Positions 1 to 13,000 of a stretch of DNA of 64,000 nucleotides are shown here, piece by piece. The DNA lies in assembly GCF_002443255.2 (NCBI RefSeq), contig NW_019211455.1, positions 14,055,080 through 14,119,079 on the forward strand. The letters run 5' to 3'. A model generated the notes under the pieces. The model saw nothing but the letters and a program-made list of their open reading frames with translations. It made no database searches and was not told where the DNA came from. Made by a program: the position numbers and the translations under genes. This DNA comes from Varroa destructor (Eukaryota > Arthropoda > Arachnida > Mesostigmata > Varroidae). Numbering within the stretch: position 1 is the stretch's first letter; every line of letters begins with the position of its first letter.

Positions 1-18
1 TAGTAGTAGTAGTAGTAG
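1..18. repeat. (TAG)6 microsatellite at window edge
   Basis: Six TAG units beginning at base 1; the true length is unknown because the window starts inside it. Confidence 0.9.
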
Positions 19-663
19 CATCAGCAAACGTCGCTACGGCCCGTGCTATTGCTGTTGCTAACTTTTCTTGCAACTTAACTCCTTTTTGTTGTGAGCGTAG
101 AACTTGAGGGGGCATTATCTCGCGGTTGTGTTAGATGGGCTTTAGAAGAGGTAACGTTAGTGAGAGATATCCGCTGCCAAATTCACTACATCTCTCCCGG
201 GAATAGGCTTGCGCAGAAGTGCCGATAACAAAAACGTCGCTATGCAACAGCAGCGACTGTGTAGAGAACCTGTGATTCTTTTTTGTTATTGCTATTGTTG
301 TTTCTAGTCAGAACTCGAACGTACAATTCTCGTATCATAGCTTTGGTAACCGATAGCCAAATATGCGTGATCGCCAGCAGAGTTTATAGTTCAGTAATCT
401 TCATCCTTCTTTGTTCTTTCAGGTTATGAAAAGTCGACTATGATGACCACGTAGGTCGCAATGCAACAATGCACTAGGGGTTCCATTGAGGGTGTAGACT
501 ATGATTTGCTTGTTATCAACGTGTGTCAACGCAAAATCTAGAAACAGGGCTCGATAGTAGATAATTAGGTACGCACATATTGACTGTCTGATGCATGACG
601 CTTGGTTTGTTTCAACTCTCGACGCGTTATTATCAATATTTGTTATTGATTAAGAATAGCGCC

Positions 664-792
664 TTTAATTGCCCAATGATTCCCCTATTGATCGCTTCTA
701 TAATGTAATAATCGACAGTCTGAAAGACACTTTGAAAAACCTACAACCACGTATTTCTACTAGGACTGCATTAATTCGTCATTTCGTTTAAT
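664..792 (-). terminator. candidate nab polyadenylation signals (ATTAAA)
   Basis: Two ATTAAA hexamers on the minus strand (792-787 and 669-664) lie 53 and about 175 bases after the TAA stop. No AATAAA was found in the 844 bases downstream. The hexamer is common by chance in AT-rich sequence, so this is only positional support. Confidence 0.25.
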
Positions 793-844
793 TGACTGCT
801 TTGCGAGTAGGTTGGGGTCCATCTGCCTGTTCTATTCGAACAAC

Positions 845-1013
845 TTACTTTTCGATGCGTTTAAGCTGTTTGGAGACGTCATTTTGATCATTAAGCAATT
901 GCATCTGCTGGTGCGAGATCTGCTCCAGCTGCTGTTGAATGCCGGCGGCCAACGCCACGTCACGCACCGCGCCCAGTCGTAGTTTCAGCTCTTCCTGCTG
1001 ACGGCCCAGCGAT
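845..1013 (-). CDS. nab: nab exon 8: C-terminal coiled coil and stop
   Basis: The exon begins after TTTCTATAG and completes an Arg codon from exon 7. It encodes [40 protein letters not shown] and [15 protein letters not shown], then TAA at 847-845. With the end of exon 7 this gives about 75 residues of heptad-like Leu/Ile/Val spacing rich in Gln, Glu, Arg and Lys, expected to form a coiled coil for self-association or partner binding. The stop lies within AAAAGTAAGT, which is also a perfect splice-donor context. The exon may therefore be terminal, or internal with a further exon left of the window. ATTAAA-type signals lie downstream at 792-787 and 669-664. Confidence 0.85.
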
Positions 1014-4000
1014 CTATAGAAATACAGGCATAGGAGAATCAGCAGTAGTCGTTGCCATAGAAACAGGATCGGTGCGTCAGAAGGTGCACGTCCAGGATTG
1101 TCCCGTGAACCGTGTCCATCACGTAATCGCAGTTTTGCGTGCGAGTAAATCCGATATAGGTTTCCGGGACGGAGATGAAAGGGAGCCAAGGCCAGTTAGC
1201 ACCACTTTTAGGTGTAGGCTAATATCAATACGTTGCATAAAACGTGGAAATATACAGATATGTAAAAGACAAATGCGGATAAAGTGACATTCGAACCAAC
1301 TAATGAAAAGGTAAAACAATGATTTTAACATACTATAAATATAAGTTCGCGTCTAGAGTGCCTGCCCTCCTCTGTCATTGCTATTCCGATCCATTGTAGA
1401 AAATTTGTTTTTCTCTTTTAGTACACATTAACAGCATAAAATAAATACAATGAAATCGTGAGAATAAATGCATGTATACATTTGTGTAACGCTTTAGAAC
1501 GCGTTGTCTAGCTAAAAAAGAACGCCAGTCAAAACGGTTGTGCCCCATCACCACCGGATATTATGGTATCATATTTTTCGATCTTTTTTAGCGGCTCCTA
1601 TCCGTCGGAACCCTGTCTGCCCGTGTTACAGAGGCACAGGCCCCAAAACAACATCCGTCCAGGCGCTTACATTCAAACCTACCTGAGCTGTTCATTGATG
1701 TGTTCGAGCCTCTCTTGCCTCTTGCGTCTTTCGTCCTCCACCTGCGCCTTGTCGGCGGCGGGGAACCCGAGCTCAGCGGCCCGGGCTCGCTTGGACGCCG
1801 ATGGCGTCCCCGCTGCCGTCGTCTGCGCGGGTGAACGACACTCGACGTCGCTTAGATCGCGAATAATCGTAACAGTATAATCGTGCAACAGTGAGATAGT
1901 GAGGCAGGCGTTGCAGGGAGATAAAGAATGGAAAAGAAAGGGAAAGACAAATAGTCAGGAAAGTACGCCATATTAAGGTGGTGTAAAAAAAGACGGTCTG
2001 ATTTATCTGAATGCATTTGCGTATTCTTAGTGCTGCTAACTGTAAGAACGCTTAAAACATCGTTTTTGGGCTGGAAACAGAAATGGGGATACGCTTATAT
2101 GTGGCATGTCGATGCGGATTGGAAATGTTGAAAGAAAATCAAATTTAGTCAAGCTAAGCTTCTATGCAATGATGGGCTAGACTGGCTCGTTAGTGTATTT
2201 ATTGATGATCCAGCGATCTTTTAAAGCATATGCGTACCATAGTTCGAATAAAATATGTCGACAAACGACTTGGTTGAGGTCCGTGAGACTCCTACTAATA
2301 ATCATCGGAGCTGAGCTTCAATCTCGGCCTACGATAGCTCTGACCAATACGCAATAGTACCATTGAAGTTTTTTTTCATAAAAACAAAAAAGACCTATTT
2401 TCTATTACACGAAATTGTTGAAGTTCAGCTCCGAAAACTCCTACGTTAACCCGGAGCTCAATCTCTTAAGAGGACAAATCCAAATCAATATGCTCTACGT
2501 AGTATCCTCTACATCGAGCGCTTACCGCATGCGTCTATTGCGACACTTACGTCTTCGCGAATTGGTTGAACGCACAGTCGCGTACGACCTGTCTGGCCAG
2601 AGGAAAGAGCTCTTCATGTCGGCTGAGGAGTGCAGGCACGTGACGACAGATTTGGGCCGCTGCCTCATTCACTGCCAGTTCATATGGACCCAAAGCTGGA
2701 ACAGCCGACGCCGAGGCAGCTTTACGTTTACCGCTACCAGTCGGCTGCGGTGGAATTGTGTAGATAGCCGCGCATCTTCGAATCTCTTCCAGTCGGCGCG
2801 GGTCGTCCTCAGACATCGTCAAGATAAACTGGAAACGAAAACAAATTCAAACACGGTTCCTTGTATTGTTATGCTATCATCGTCGATTGATTAGCGACTA
2901 TTCCTGATCGCAAACCATTGATTCGCCAACATATGACGGATTATCGATTACTATTTTAGCAGCTGAACGCTAGACTGCAGTTTGCCGTTGGAAGACCGAG
3001 TTGTCTGTAGATCCACCGAGCTTAGATTTGGCAACACGTACGTATGCTACATTGATTTATCATAGCCCTGTAAAGATGTCTTTATTTCGAAACATTTATT
3101 TTTTAAGTCCTTAGTGCTTCTCACTTATCAGCAGCGAATGTTGCTTAATGAGCAACCATGCCGATAGTGACAGATAATGAGCTATACATATATTCGATGC
3201 TTCGTAAGCTGCGACAGTCGATGGCTAAAGGGTCCGAATTCAGTTCATGGGCAAATGCTCGCTGCGGTTGATTAAATTCCAATTCAAAAAGCTGAGACAG
3301 TGGAGCCCGCTATTGCAGATGCCACTGCCAAGCTTTGCGTACCGGCTGTCCAGGAGTTTTCTGCGTAAGGGCCACTCGGTGCGAAGAACGAAGGCGCTTG
3401 AAGACGACCAAGTTGAATACAGTTGCCCTAGGCTATTTGTTTATTTATTTTTTAAGTATACCACGACCGTTTGCTGCTATGGTCCGCTGTGCATAGTAAG
3501 TAAGCGAACCATCACAAGCTAGCCAGCTGGCACAGCAAACGACGTGTGTGTTCGACATTTTGCCAAAATATTGCGTGAATCGTGACATCAGTTTATAGCG
3601 TTCTGCCTGATAGGGCTATTGATTAATAAGTTCCTGTGTCCTTTTCCCATTGGCCAGATATTCAGATAAGAAACTGTCGAGCTATACAGGTTATCGGTAA
3701 AAATAAGATCTGAGAGGTTTCGAGCAAATTTTAGGTAGGACAGTTTACTATGTGGGCCAAACAAAGGTTTCAGGCCCACCAGGAATGAGCCTGTTCAGTT
3801 AGTGCACAAAGTTGTCTTGAATCTACCTTACTGTTATTTTACCAATTGTTTTCGAACTACGATCGTATCATTTAGTACCCGTCAGACTGATCCGTGGTCA
3901 ATACTGCAGAATGAAACAAAGGTCAGAATAGCGCACGCCTAGACAAATAGCCCGAATTACCACATTACTACCTGTTATTATGCTGCAAGTTTTATACAAC

Positions 4001-7000
4001 GCCGTTCTCGTAGATCGAGTTTCTCTAACGGATCATTGAGCTATGACTAAAAGCAGGGACAGTCCACACTGTGTCCGCACGGTAGCAGGCCTAAACGGCC
4101 ACTAAGACGCCCGAACAAAATCACCCGCCAGCATTTCTGAGGACACACTGTGAAATGACCTGGCAGCTGCAATATCATTGGACCGTCATAAGGATTCGAG
4201 TAACAACTACTCGTTGTTGTTGGCCCCGCCACTGCCGCTGCCTGGAGCATCGACGGTGGCAGCTCTATGTCGTAATATAGTGAATGATAGAAGATAAAGG
4301 AAAGTGGAATGCATCTAGCTACCCAGGAATGAATATAGCTATGGGTCCAAGGAGTAAGAGGCGCTCTTTGAAGAGCGTAGCGTCGTGAGGGGCGACGAAG
4401 TGCAATGAACAATAGTGAAAGTGATTGGCGTGGCGAGAGAACACAGAACAACAAAGAGACAAACAGTCTTATGTGCGGCATGCACTGGCAGAGAAATCAA
4501 CTGTGAAATTGGCGCCAAATAAAAACCGGTTAACAGGACCAACAAAAACACACTTGCTTAAAACTCGTGCTATTTCAATAACACTCTCGATGAAGTCTTC
4601 CGTGTCGTCGTTTCCTATAGACGGTATTTGAGAGTGATTATATTTGTATGAATAGACAGTCAATCAGTGCCCGAGGATAAATTGCAGCATGCACAAAAAA
4701 AATATTTATGAAAAGTACAAATGTTGATAATACAGATCATCATTGTTATCTTCGTCGTTCTACATAGTAAATCTTGCGGCGCACTCATAGCGTAATGCAA
4801 TACATGATACTTCGAACGACCTCAAAAGTAGCCGATCAAGTCAACTTCATCAGGTTCAAATGTAGTATGGAACTACTAGGCATATTGAAATATTTACCTG
4901 CACATGTGCCTTATTAAAGTTTAGAACTTTATGGTTTTTCGTAGAGACAAAAAAATTGGTTCGTCATCGTTAACTTTTAAATCGGTTCATTCCTCATCTC
5001 TTAAACAAAGCAAAGCAAAGCTTAGTGTCTCCGCAAATGTTCAGCATAAGTTCTGCCGCTACCAAATGTAAACATTTTGATCTATATGAAGACAGTTTTT
5101 CTTACCATACGATGCACACTATCCACAGTATGTTTGTTGCGTAAGTTCAAAAAGTAATTCTGCTCATTAGATGTATAAACATAGCAAATTTTGAAAGATG
5201 AAGGGAGGCTAGAAGTGGCTTTCTTTTATCGATAATTATTTATTTTCTACTCTTTTTTGGCATCCGAGATACGGGCAAGTATCGACCGACAACTGGCGGA
5301 TGGTCGGGTGGGGCTGGCCCAGCGAACCCAATTAATACACCATCAACGTCGACATCACCCTCATTAGAAGCAGTACGCCAATCCCGATGACGATGACCAA
5401 CGAAGCCGTAAGGCTGGAGTAAGGCTAGCAGGAAGGGCGACTTTAAGAACAGATTAACGGTTTTTGCTTATTTTAAGCAGCAGCAGCAGTATCCATTGCC
5501 TCCAGGTTGCTTTGCCTTTTTCGCCGAAACTGAAGAATCGCAGGCTGTAGCTTGGAGTGGACTTGTTGCACGACCCGAGTGTCCCTTGCAGGAAGCAAGC
5601 ATGATGCCCTGGCAATTTTGTTATCTCGAACGGCATAGGGTATAGGGCTTGCTGTGTACAAGACGGTGGCCGAAGGTAAGGCTTAGATTTGCACGTCGGT
5701 GACCGCTGGTATATATTTTGTGGCTGAGCTGTATCACTCAACTATAACATTGGTCTGTCTATAACAGTAGGTTAGATTGAATTCGTGAGTATGGCTGAAT
5801 ATTGAGGCACCAGGTAGAACTGTAAACGAGCTGTGGGTCCGGTCCCGTTTTTCATGCCCATAAGGCCGTGTTTCCTCTTCATGTACGATCGAGTTAGCAA
5901 TACAATCTTTCACTGTCGCCCTTTTCTCGCAACCATGATATCCTCAGCAGGGCGGCACAGGCCTTTTAGTTGACTCGACTTTCGTATCTATTCTCTATCT
6001 CGGCCGTCCTTGCACATTTTTAATCAATTTTCATTTTTTCAGCCTGACCATGGCTATGTAACTATGAAAAATGAGGCTGCGCGCAATCAATGTCAAGCCC
6101 TCGGTGCAAAAAGCCGGGAGGTGACCGTTCTGCGACTCAGTACCGAGGAGATATGGTATAAAAGTGCTGTAACAATTAGACCGATGCGTTCATAAGCTAA
6201 GCTTATGAGATGTACCAATTCAGAACATTATATTGTATAGCAATATCGATGTAGATTGTACATGTACCGGTGCAACATTTTCAGTATGTGATAAAGTTGT
6301 ATTTCTGTTTGACCTCAAAGATATCCCGCTAACACATTTTCCTGCTTGCAGTGTCGATGCTCTCCCTGCTGGATGTGGATTAGTAGAATTGTATGATCTA
6401 GGTACGATCGAAGGAATCAGTGCTCTAAGGGTACCGAAATCGACAAATGAAATGCTGAGAATGAGCCTTTAGCTCGTGATCATCGGCCGTTAATAACAAT
6501 AATACTAATTCGAACAACTTCTCGTCCAAGTTCGTATTCCTAGTCGTCTGCCGCCAGTTATTATAGGACTCTTCCGAATTTGATTGAATGCCTTTTCTGA
6601 CACACCCTTTTGAGCCATATAAAGTTGCTAACTTATGATATGGCTCGTTGTTTCGCTCTTGCTACACTTTCCTACCCAGATTACCCTCAATATACGCTAG
6701 TTTCGCGGCGAACTAGATCAAGTTTAAGACAGGCCCGCACTCGTTTAACTCCACCACTTGAGTTCTTAATAGCAAGCAGTACCGCCATCAACCTGATGTG
6801 AAGTCAGTGGCTTGATATCGCTTGCGCCTGTTTTTTTTTTCTGTCATTCGTCTTTTTCGTCTGCTTAGTACTCGTCATCATCCTCATCTCCCTACTTCCG
6901 AATTGAAGAATAAAAAATGGCGCCAATATCGCCCAACAGCTGATGTCCGGGTAGCATCGGCAATGGGTGCGGTCTCTGCTGCTTGTACGACCATCGTTAG

Positions 7001-10000
7001 CCTCTATGCGCTTGATACGCTCTGCTCTGAGGAGAGATAAAGGACACGCGGGCAAAATTTAGCCTTTTTTTCACTCACTTCTTCATATCTCGTATTGATG
7101 ACGGATGAATGCGGAGGCGGTCGCAGTGGCAGCGGCGGCAGCAGCAGCAGCAGTAGTAGTAGTAGTAATATTGACGAAGTGCAGTATAGCTTTTGACGAG
7201 CTCCAGTTCTTGGAGATGCGTTGGTGCAACATGTGCTACCAATATTTGACTCTTCGGTCTTAGGCCGCCGGGTCATCAGCTGCTACACCTCGGCCCAGAT
7301 GCAATTACTACGCCCGTGCCCGGCTGCAGGTTTACTGGGCGCTACAATTGAAGGCAAGCAAGGGGGTATGCAGCACAAGCGATGGCAACAGCGGTGAAAA
7401 CCGTAGCCACTCGAAGGACGGTAATCGGAGGACATTCAATATGTTAGTCTTGTGTGTTTATATGTATATGAAATACGCTGTTTGCTGGACGACAATGGTG
7501 GTCGACATGAATGGTGTTGATGGTGCCAGCGACAGGCGGTGGCTGGAAAGGCATGATTGGTTGCGCTACTTGAACAAGAAGCGGAGCGAACGAGCGCTTA
7601 CCCAAAATCTTCCTAGCCTCAGTGGCCGTAGTCCAATTCTCTCGCCAGTTACTGTCACATTTCTAAGCGGAGAAAGCTATGAGACACAGCAACCGCCCGA
7701 AAGATTATGTGAAGACACGGGGCGTCATTCAGCTGAGTCATTGCAGAATCGTAATATGGCTTGGTTGACTGTGTGACTGACTGGGAAAACTGTCGAAAGC
7801 AGACAATTTGCTGACTGACTTCGACCGTACAGGAAGACATAGCAGGCTACATAGAGCATACGCATCGTTCGACGCATATCTAAACTCAGTTGCTATAAAC
7901 CAACCATTGGAGCCTACTACTAGAATTAATTTTGTCCACAAATAGTAATCTAGTTATAAAAAAAAAACCCTACGTATTTTAGTCATTTCAATGCGATCAG
8001 TTATTTGCGTATCGCAAATCCGGGAGGGGCAAGTTACTACCTGCCAGGACAGCCCGTCGTTTACGCGCACAACGATGATTTAGGCACTTCATGACAAGGC
8101 TACAAGCGAGATACGGAGTAAATGGAGCCTGTGCCAGGCAACTGAGTCAAGCTGATCTAAGACGCTCAATCGTGCTTGCCATGAACGCCTAGGACGGCAC
8201 ACCACTTGTATGACCCCTTTCTATCATCAACACGCAGCATTCTAGCTTACCCACACCCTGTCTTCATTATCAAATACAAGCTGATCCTTTCTTTGACTGT
8301 TCTTCACCCTTGCAACTCTTGGCCCATTAAAGGACACTGGTCATTTAAGACGAATTTCGTTAAGAATCGCGTCCGCTAGTCGACGAATGCGTGTGAGAAT
8401 GACCCCACTTCGGGAGAAACTGTCGCTGCTATACTGAGCGACACTCTTGCAACATTTGCAACGAGCCCGCCTCTTGGTTACTGCCGCGTCCCATCACCAC
8501 CTCCCCCCTTCCGTTTGTCTCTCCCTGCGCACCAATACCCCAGGCGACTTATATAGATGCAAAGAGATGAGTGTGAGTGTTGAGCGAAAGGATAGCGAAA
8601 GCGGAGGAGATTGTGGGGGTCGAAAGGGTAAAAGCAAAAAGTTTTTTGAGTTCTCACAGCCTGGCAATCGAGCAGCTGACCGTTTGGTAACGGCCAGCCA
8701 GTGTAGAGACAGCAGGCGGCGCGACGAAGGGCATCTCTCCAGATAGAGCAGCAGCGCCAAGAGGAAAAGGGGACACCGGATTAAAAGGTCCAAAGAACCT
8801 TTCCGTTCGTTCAGGCCGTTTGCAGGCACTTTATGGACCGAGCGCAAAATAAGGGAGAATAAACGAGAAAGAGAGGGTAATCGAGAGGCTTCAAAAGCCG
8901 GAGATCCCAACTTGACTTGCTTTATAGGAACATTTGAAAACCACTTGGGAAGCCCTTTCCGTCGCAACGACGTTAAAGGAGTGAGCTCACTAGCAAGATA
9001 CTTGACACTTTCAGCTGCTCCCGGAGCTGCGTCTGTGCATCTCACGGTGGTGCTCGTCAAGGAGCACAAGCAGCAGCAGAAAAAAGCGATACGATGGAAT
9101 GCCAGCTCATGGCTCGCTAGTCAGATCGAGGCGATCGGTGTTAAAATGATCTTCTTTGCTCGTGTTTCTTAGCTTATGTTAAGAACAAAAGACACCATCA
9201 TAACACAGTCTACGTTATGAAGCCCGCGTTCCGTTTTGCCACTTGACACACACACCGCTTCCTTCTTTTCTCCCCACCTGGTTGCTAAATGTGCCGATCC
9301 GAAGATCCGTGTGTATATCATGCTATATGGACGCGCATCACATCCGGCCTCCGCCCTAAGCATCAGGCGAGTTTAGTATTTGTTTCAAAAAAAGCTATGC
9401 CAACATTGTCCTAGTGATTACTCTGAGTTTGCCTTATGTGCCGTATATCGTTTATTCAGTATGGTTGAAATATGAATGCATATGATATCAACCGTTATCT
9501 TGATTCGCCAATTCTTGATCTAATCCGTAAACTTTTCGAAATGACCTATTGTGTAATGTATCCATATATGTGCGAAAATGGCCGCCAAAGATAGAATGGA
9601 ACTTCTGGAGTGACTCACCTCCATTTCTTTGGGCAATCTCTTTTTCATGTTCTTGAGGTCGAAGGGTGAGAGCGTTGGTAGAATTGATCTGACGAGCAGT
9701 TCGGCAACGTCCCCAATCTTTGTGAGCTGCTGTTCGTCGAGGAGACACGAAGAACTCGTTACGGACGATACGGACGAAACCGAACCGCTGCCCAGGCCCC
9801 CTCCCGATGAAGGCGATGACGGTGAAAGGCGACCTCCGTTCTGAATAACGACGTCGATATAACGATCAAGTTCCAACACGATGAAAGGCGCGTGTAGAAA
9901 ACCGAGTAGCAGTGGGAAGAAAAAACAGGCAAGATGAAACCGATTCACAATTAGAACACACAGTCGAAATCATTGGAGATGGGATAGTTCTGACGAACCT

Positions 10001-10015
10001 ATCTATATATATATA

Positions 10016-10046
<31 letters not shown>

Positions 10047-13000
10047 AAAAAGAATCAATTCAAAGTAAGTGGAATTAACGACGATAAATCAACGAGACAT
10101 ATCATCAGGATATGATAGAAAACGTGACATGTAGCAACTAGTCCTTGAAAGTATTGACCGTTTTTCTAGCTAGATTACCTTGAGGATGCATGTTCTAGGT
10201 AATATGAGGTCGTTGAAACGTGAGATTTAACAGTAGCCTATGAGAGAAACCTGTCTCCATTCGGATAAGTGTCCTAAAGACGAACGAAATTTCTGATTCC
10301 AGAAATCGTAAGGCCTGCATGTGAGTAGTTATGATACTCCATTAAGGAATTTAACATACACCTCCAAGCGGTTTTAAGCCTCTAAAGAAAGCCGAGTATA
10401 AAAAAGGTTCAGTGTCTATGAATTAACGTGACATAATTTACTGGCCCCTATTTTCATTGAAATCGCAAATTCAATTGAAACGGTTGATTACGAGTGATAA
10501 AAAGTGGATCGAGTGAAAATGAAAGAAAACAAGGAAAAATTTACTACACAGTTGGTAATGAAGGCCCGGCTAACAGCAACGAAAGTGATACTAAGTGTTC
10601 GGTGAATTGGTAGTTTCTGGTCTTCTCTTTTTTTCTGGCCGATTTGAACTCTAATGGCCAGCATCTCACGACGAGCCATTGAAAAAAAATCGACCAAAAC
10701 TGATGAACAGAAAGGCGTCATCTACGATGACAATGCCAGACCACACATAACCCCTTTAGTTACTTCAAAAAAATTGGCAATTTTTTCTTACACGCGCTGG
10801 GTAGCCCGGGGAATATTACCATAACGTTCGGTTCCTGCAAAACTCCTTTAATGGTTGATTTTGTTTCAGTAAAGGGATGATTACTTGTCATAGTTGTTCG
10901 CTTAGAAATCATCAAAACCCGACAACGATGGGATCATGGTGTTCCCAAAAAAATTACAAATGATTATCGATCAGAATGGCTCATCTCTAGCTTAGTGCTA
11001 TTACCTTACAACAAAATATCTGCTTTAATTTTGGCTTGAAAATGGTCAATGTTTTTTACATAAACACAAAATTGATCGGATGGAACGGTTCGTAGGAATC
11101 GATTGTGTATGTTTCACTGTTTCAATAACAATCATAGCTAATTCCATTTAATTGCAATATATATGCTTTTCACAGTTGCAATATTTGGAGAATTCGATCA
11201 GTAGTCGCGATCAAGGCGTCTGCGATAAGAAAAGCTAGAGCCTTGTCTTGGTCAGAGGCTTTCCTAGCGCGAACCTTCTCCATCAAGCAACAGCTATAGG
11301 CGATTCTACAAGCCTATAACAAACCCGATAACTTCGTGATTAAAATTGCACAGGATCTTAGTAAGGCAATTTAACTTTTTTAAATGAATATCAACGGCAC
11401 GGGTTTCCATTACGCGCAGATTGAAGAAAGTTTCGCATAAAACCCACTTCGTTTACTTGCCGAATTATTAACCAATAAACTCTTCGCTTTTATTCGGTGT
11501 AGCCCGTCAGGGTAGTAGCAATCAAGTCCTTTAGCATGATTCTGATTTAGGCGATAATTCTATCTTACTGAAGAGGAAAAATTTGTTTGCACAAATGACT
11601 CTGTTCTATTAGAAAACGTAAACCTCTAGATAGGTAGCTCTGAGTGCGAGCTGAAAGTCTGTTGTTAACAATGAACTTCAGAGCTGAAGAGGTATGACGA
11701 ATCACTATGATGCAAGTTATATACGCGGTACTTGTCCTTCGACCGTATATAGAGGCATTCATATGTATACATATATAAGCACACTGGTTTATCTACTTCC
11801 GTCTAGCCAGGTAACAGCCGTAGCGGCGGTGTTCATATCTGCACACGCTTAAAAAGTACGTATTCAAGGCATTTTGAGCAGAAGATAAGGCAAACGAAAA
11901 GAGGCTTACTAGTCTCGCGAGAAGGACCAGTGGCCGTTTTGAGAAGTGGTGGCAACTTCTTTTGACTCGACGATGTGCCTAGACAGGCTCTACATTTCGT
12001 TTTTTAGTATAAAAACTAAGAAATGGATCTTCGAATTTTTCTTATTTGTTCCGCTTACGTGTGTTCTAGCTATATGTTTTTGATCAGAAGGCGCTATCAC
12101 GTTTACAGGAAACACCACTAGGAGGATGTTTCTCTTTTGTAGTAATTGTATGTTCAGAGCAATCTTCATAAGCGCTTTGTTTATCCGTTTAATAAACGCT
12201 CTTAAAATATTAATTTGGCATGCATGGCTACGCAGTAGTTCGAAAAATCGTGCGCGAACACGTTTAGTATCAAACACGCTTTTCTGGACATATCGATAGT
12301 GGACTAGAACGACACGTAAATCATGGTAACCTGTTAGGAATCTATTATTGCCACTCTAACCTTCATCATTAAATTACTATAGCCGAAGCTGCATGTCACT
12401 GGAAAATAATTGTTCATAATTAGTGGCATCGTTAGCAACTGTAGTCGTAGTTGGCAACCGAATCCTAGGAAATTTCTTCCAAGTTTGCTAACCACCTCGG
12501 ACAGGGCACAGGTAAAGGTTGACCAGCTCCGATCCCGGACACGATCTGTAGTTTGGTCCAAGGTCATGGTAATATCCGTGAGATTCTTCTTTATTTTGAT
12601 TATTTTTCTATTTATTTAATTGTGCTTGTATTGCTAGCACAGGCAGAAGATAGCATCGAGACATCAATGCGAATCTGCACACGGTGACTGGTCACTATTT
12701 CTGTGATTTAGCTGCATCGTTCACGAGCTCGTACCACCCAGCGGGAATCATTTATGAGGGCGAAACTGGCCAGATGGTGGCTTCTGTAGGTCTGATCTGG
12801 TGCTAGCAAGAGACTCCGCAATCTAACCTTGGATGGCCTCGCTTAATGTTGGCGGATGCAGAGACCGCTGGCGGCCGATGTGGGGAACTCATCCGATGAA
12901 CAAAACAACACATTTTGCCTTGAAACTGTAAGCAAGTACCTACTCTGTATAGTTACAATGTAAATAAGCCCTCAACCCCTAATTCTCTTCTGCTCTTTGG

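Larger units (their letters stand above)
1..844. other. 3' flank of nab
   Basis: No open frame of note. A (TAG)n microsatellite at 1-18 is cut by the window edge. On the minus strand, ATTAAA hexamers at 792-787 and 669-664 are weak candidates for the nab polyadenylation signal. No further exon was recognised here, though a short last exon would be easy to miss. Confidence 0.4.

Noticed and set aside
1014..1189. Leu-rich segment ([11 protein letters not shown]) before the coiled coil as a membrane helix
   Set aside because: It is the pyrimidine tract of the acceptor read through in frame, not coding sequence.
8494..9069. 191-codon minus-strand open frame close to exon 5
   Set aside because: No domain, and no phase-compatible splice sites that would place it in nab.
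9520..9948. Hydrophobic N-terminus of the exon 5 open frame as a signal peptide
   Set aside because: That part lies upstream of the splice acceptor at 9841-9842 and is intron.
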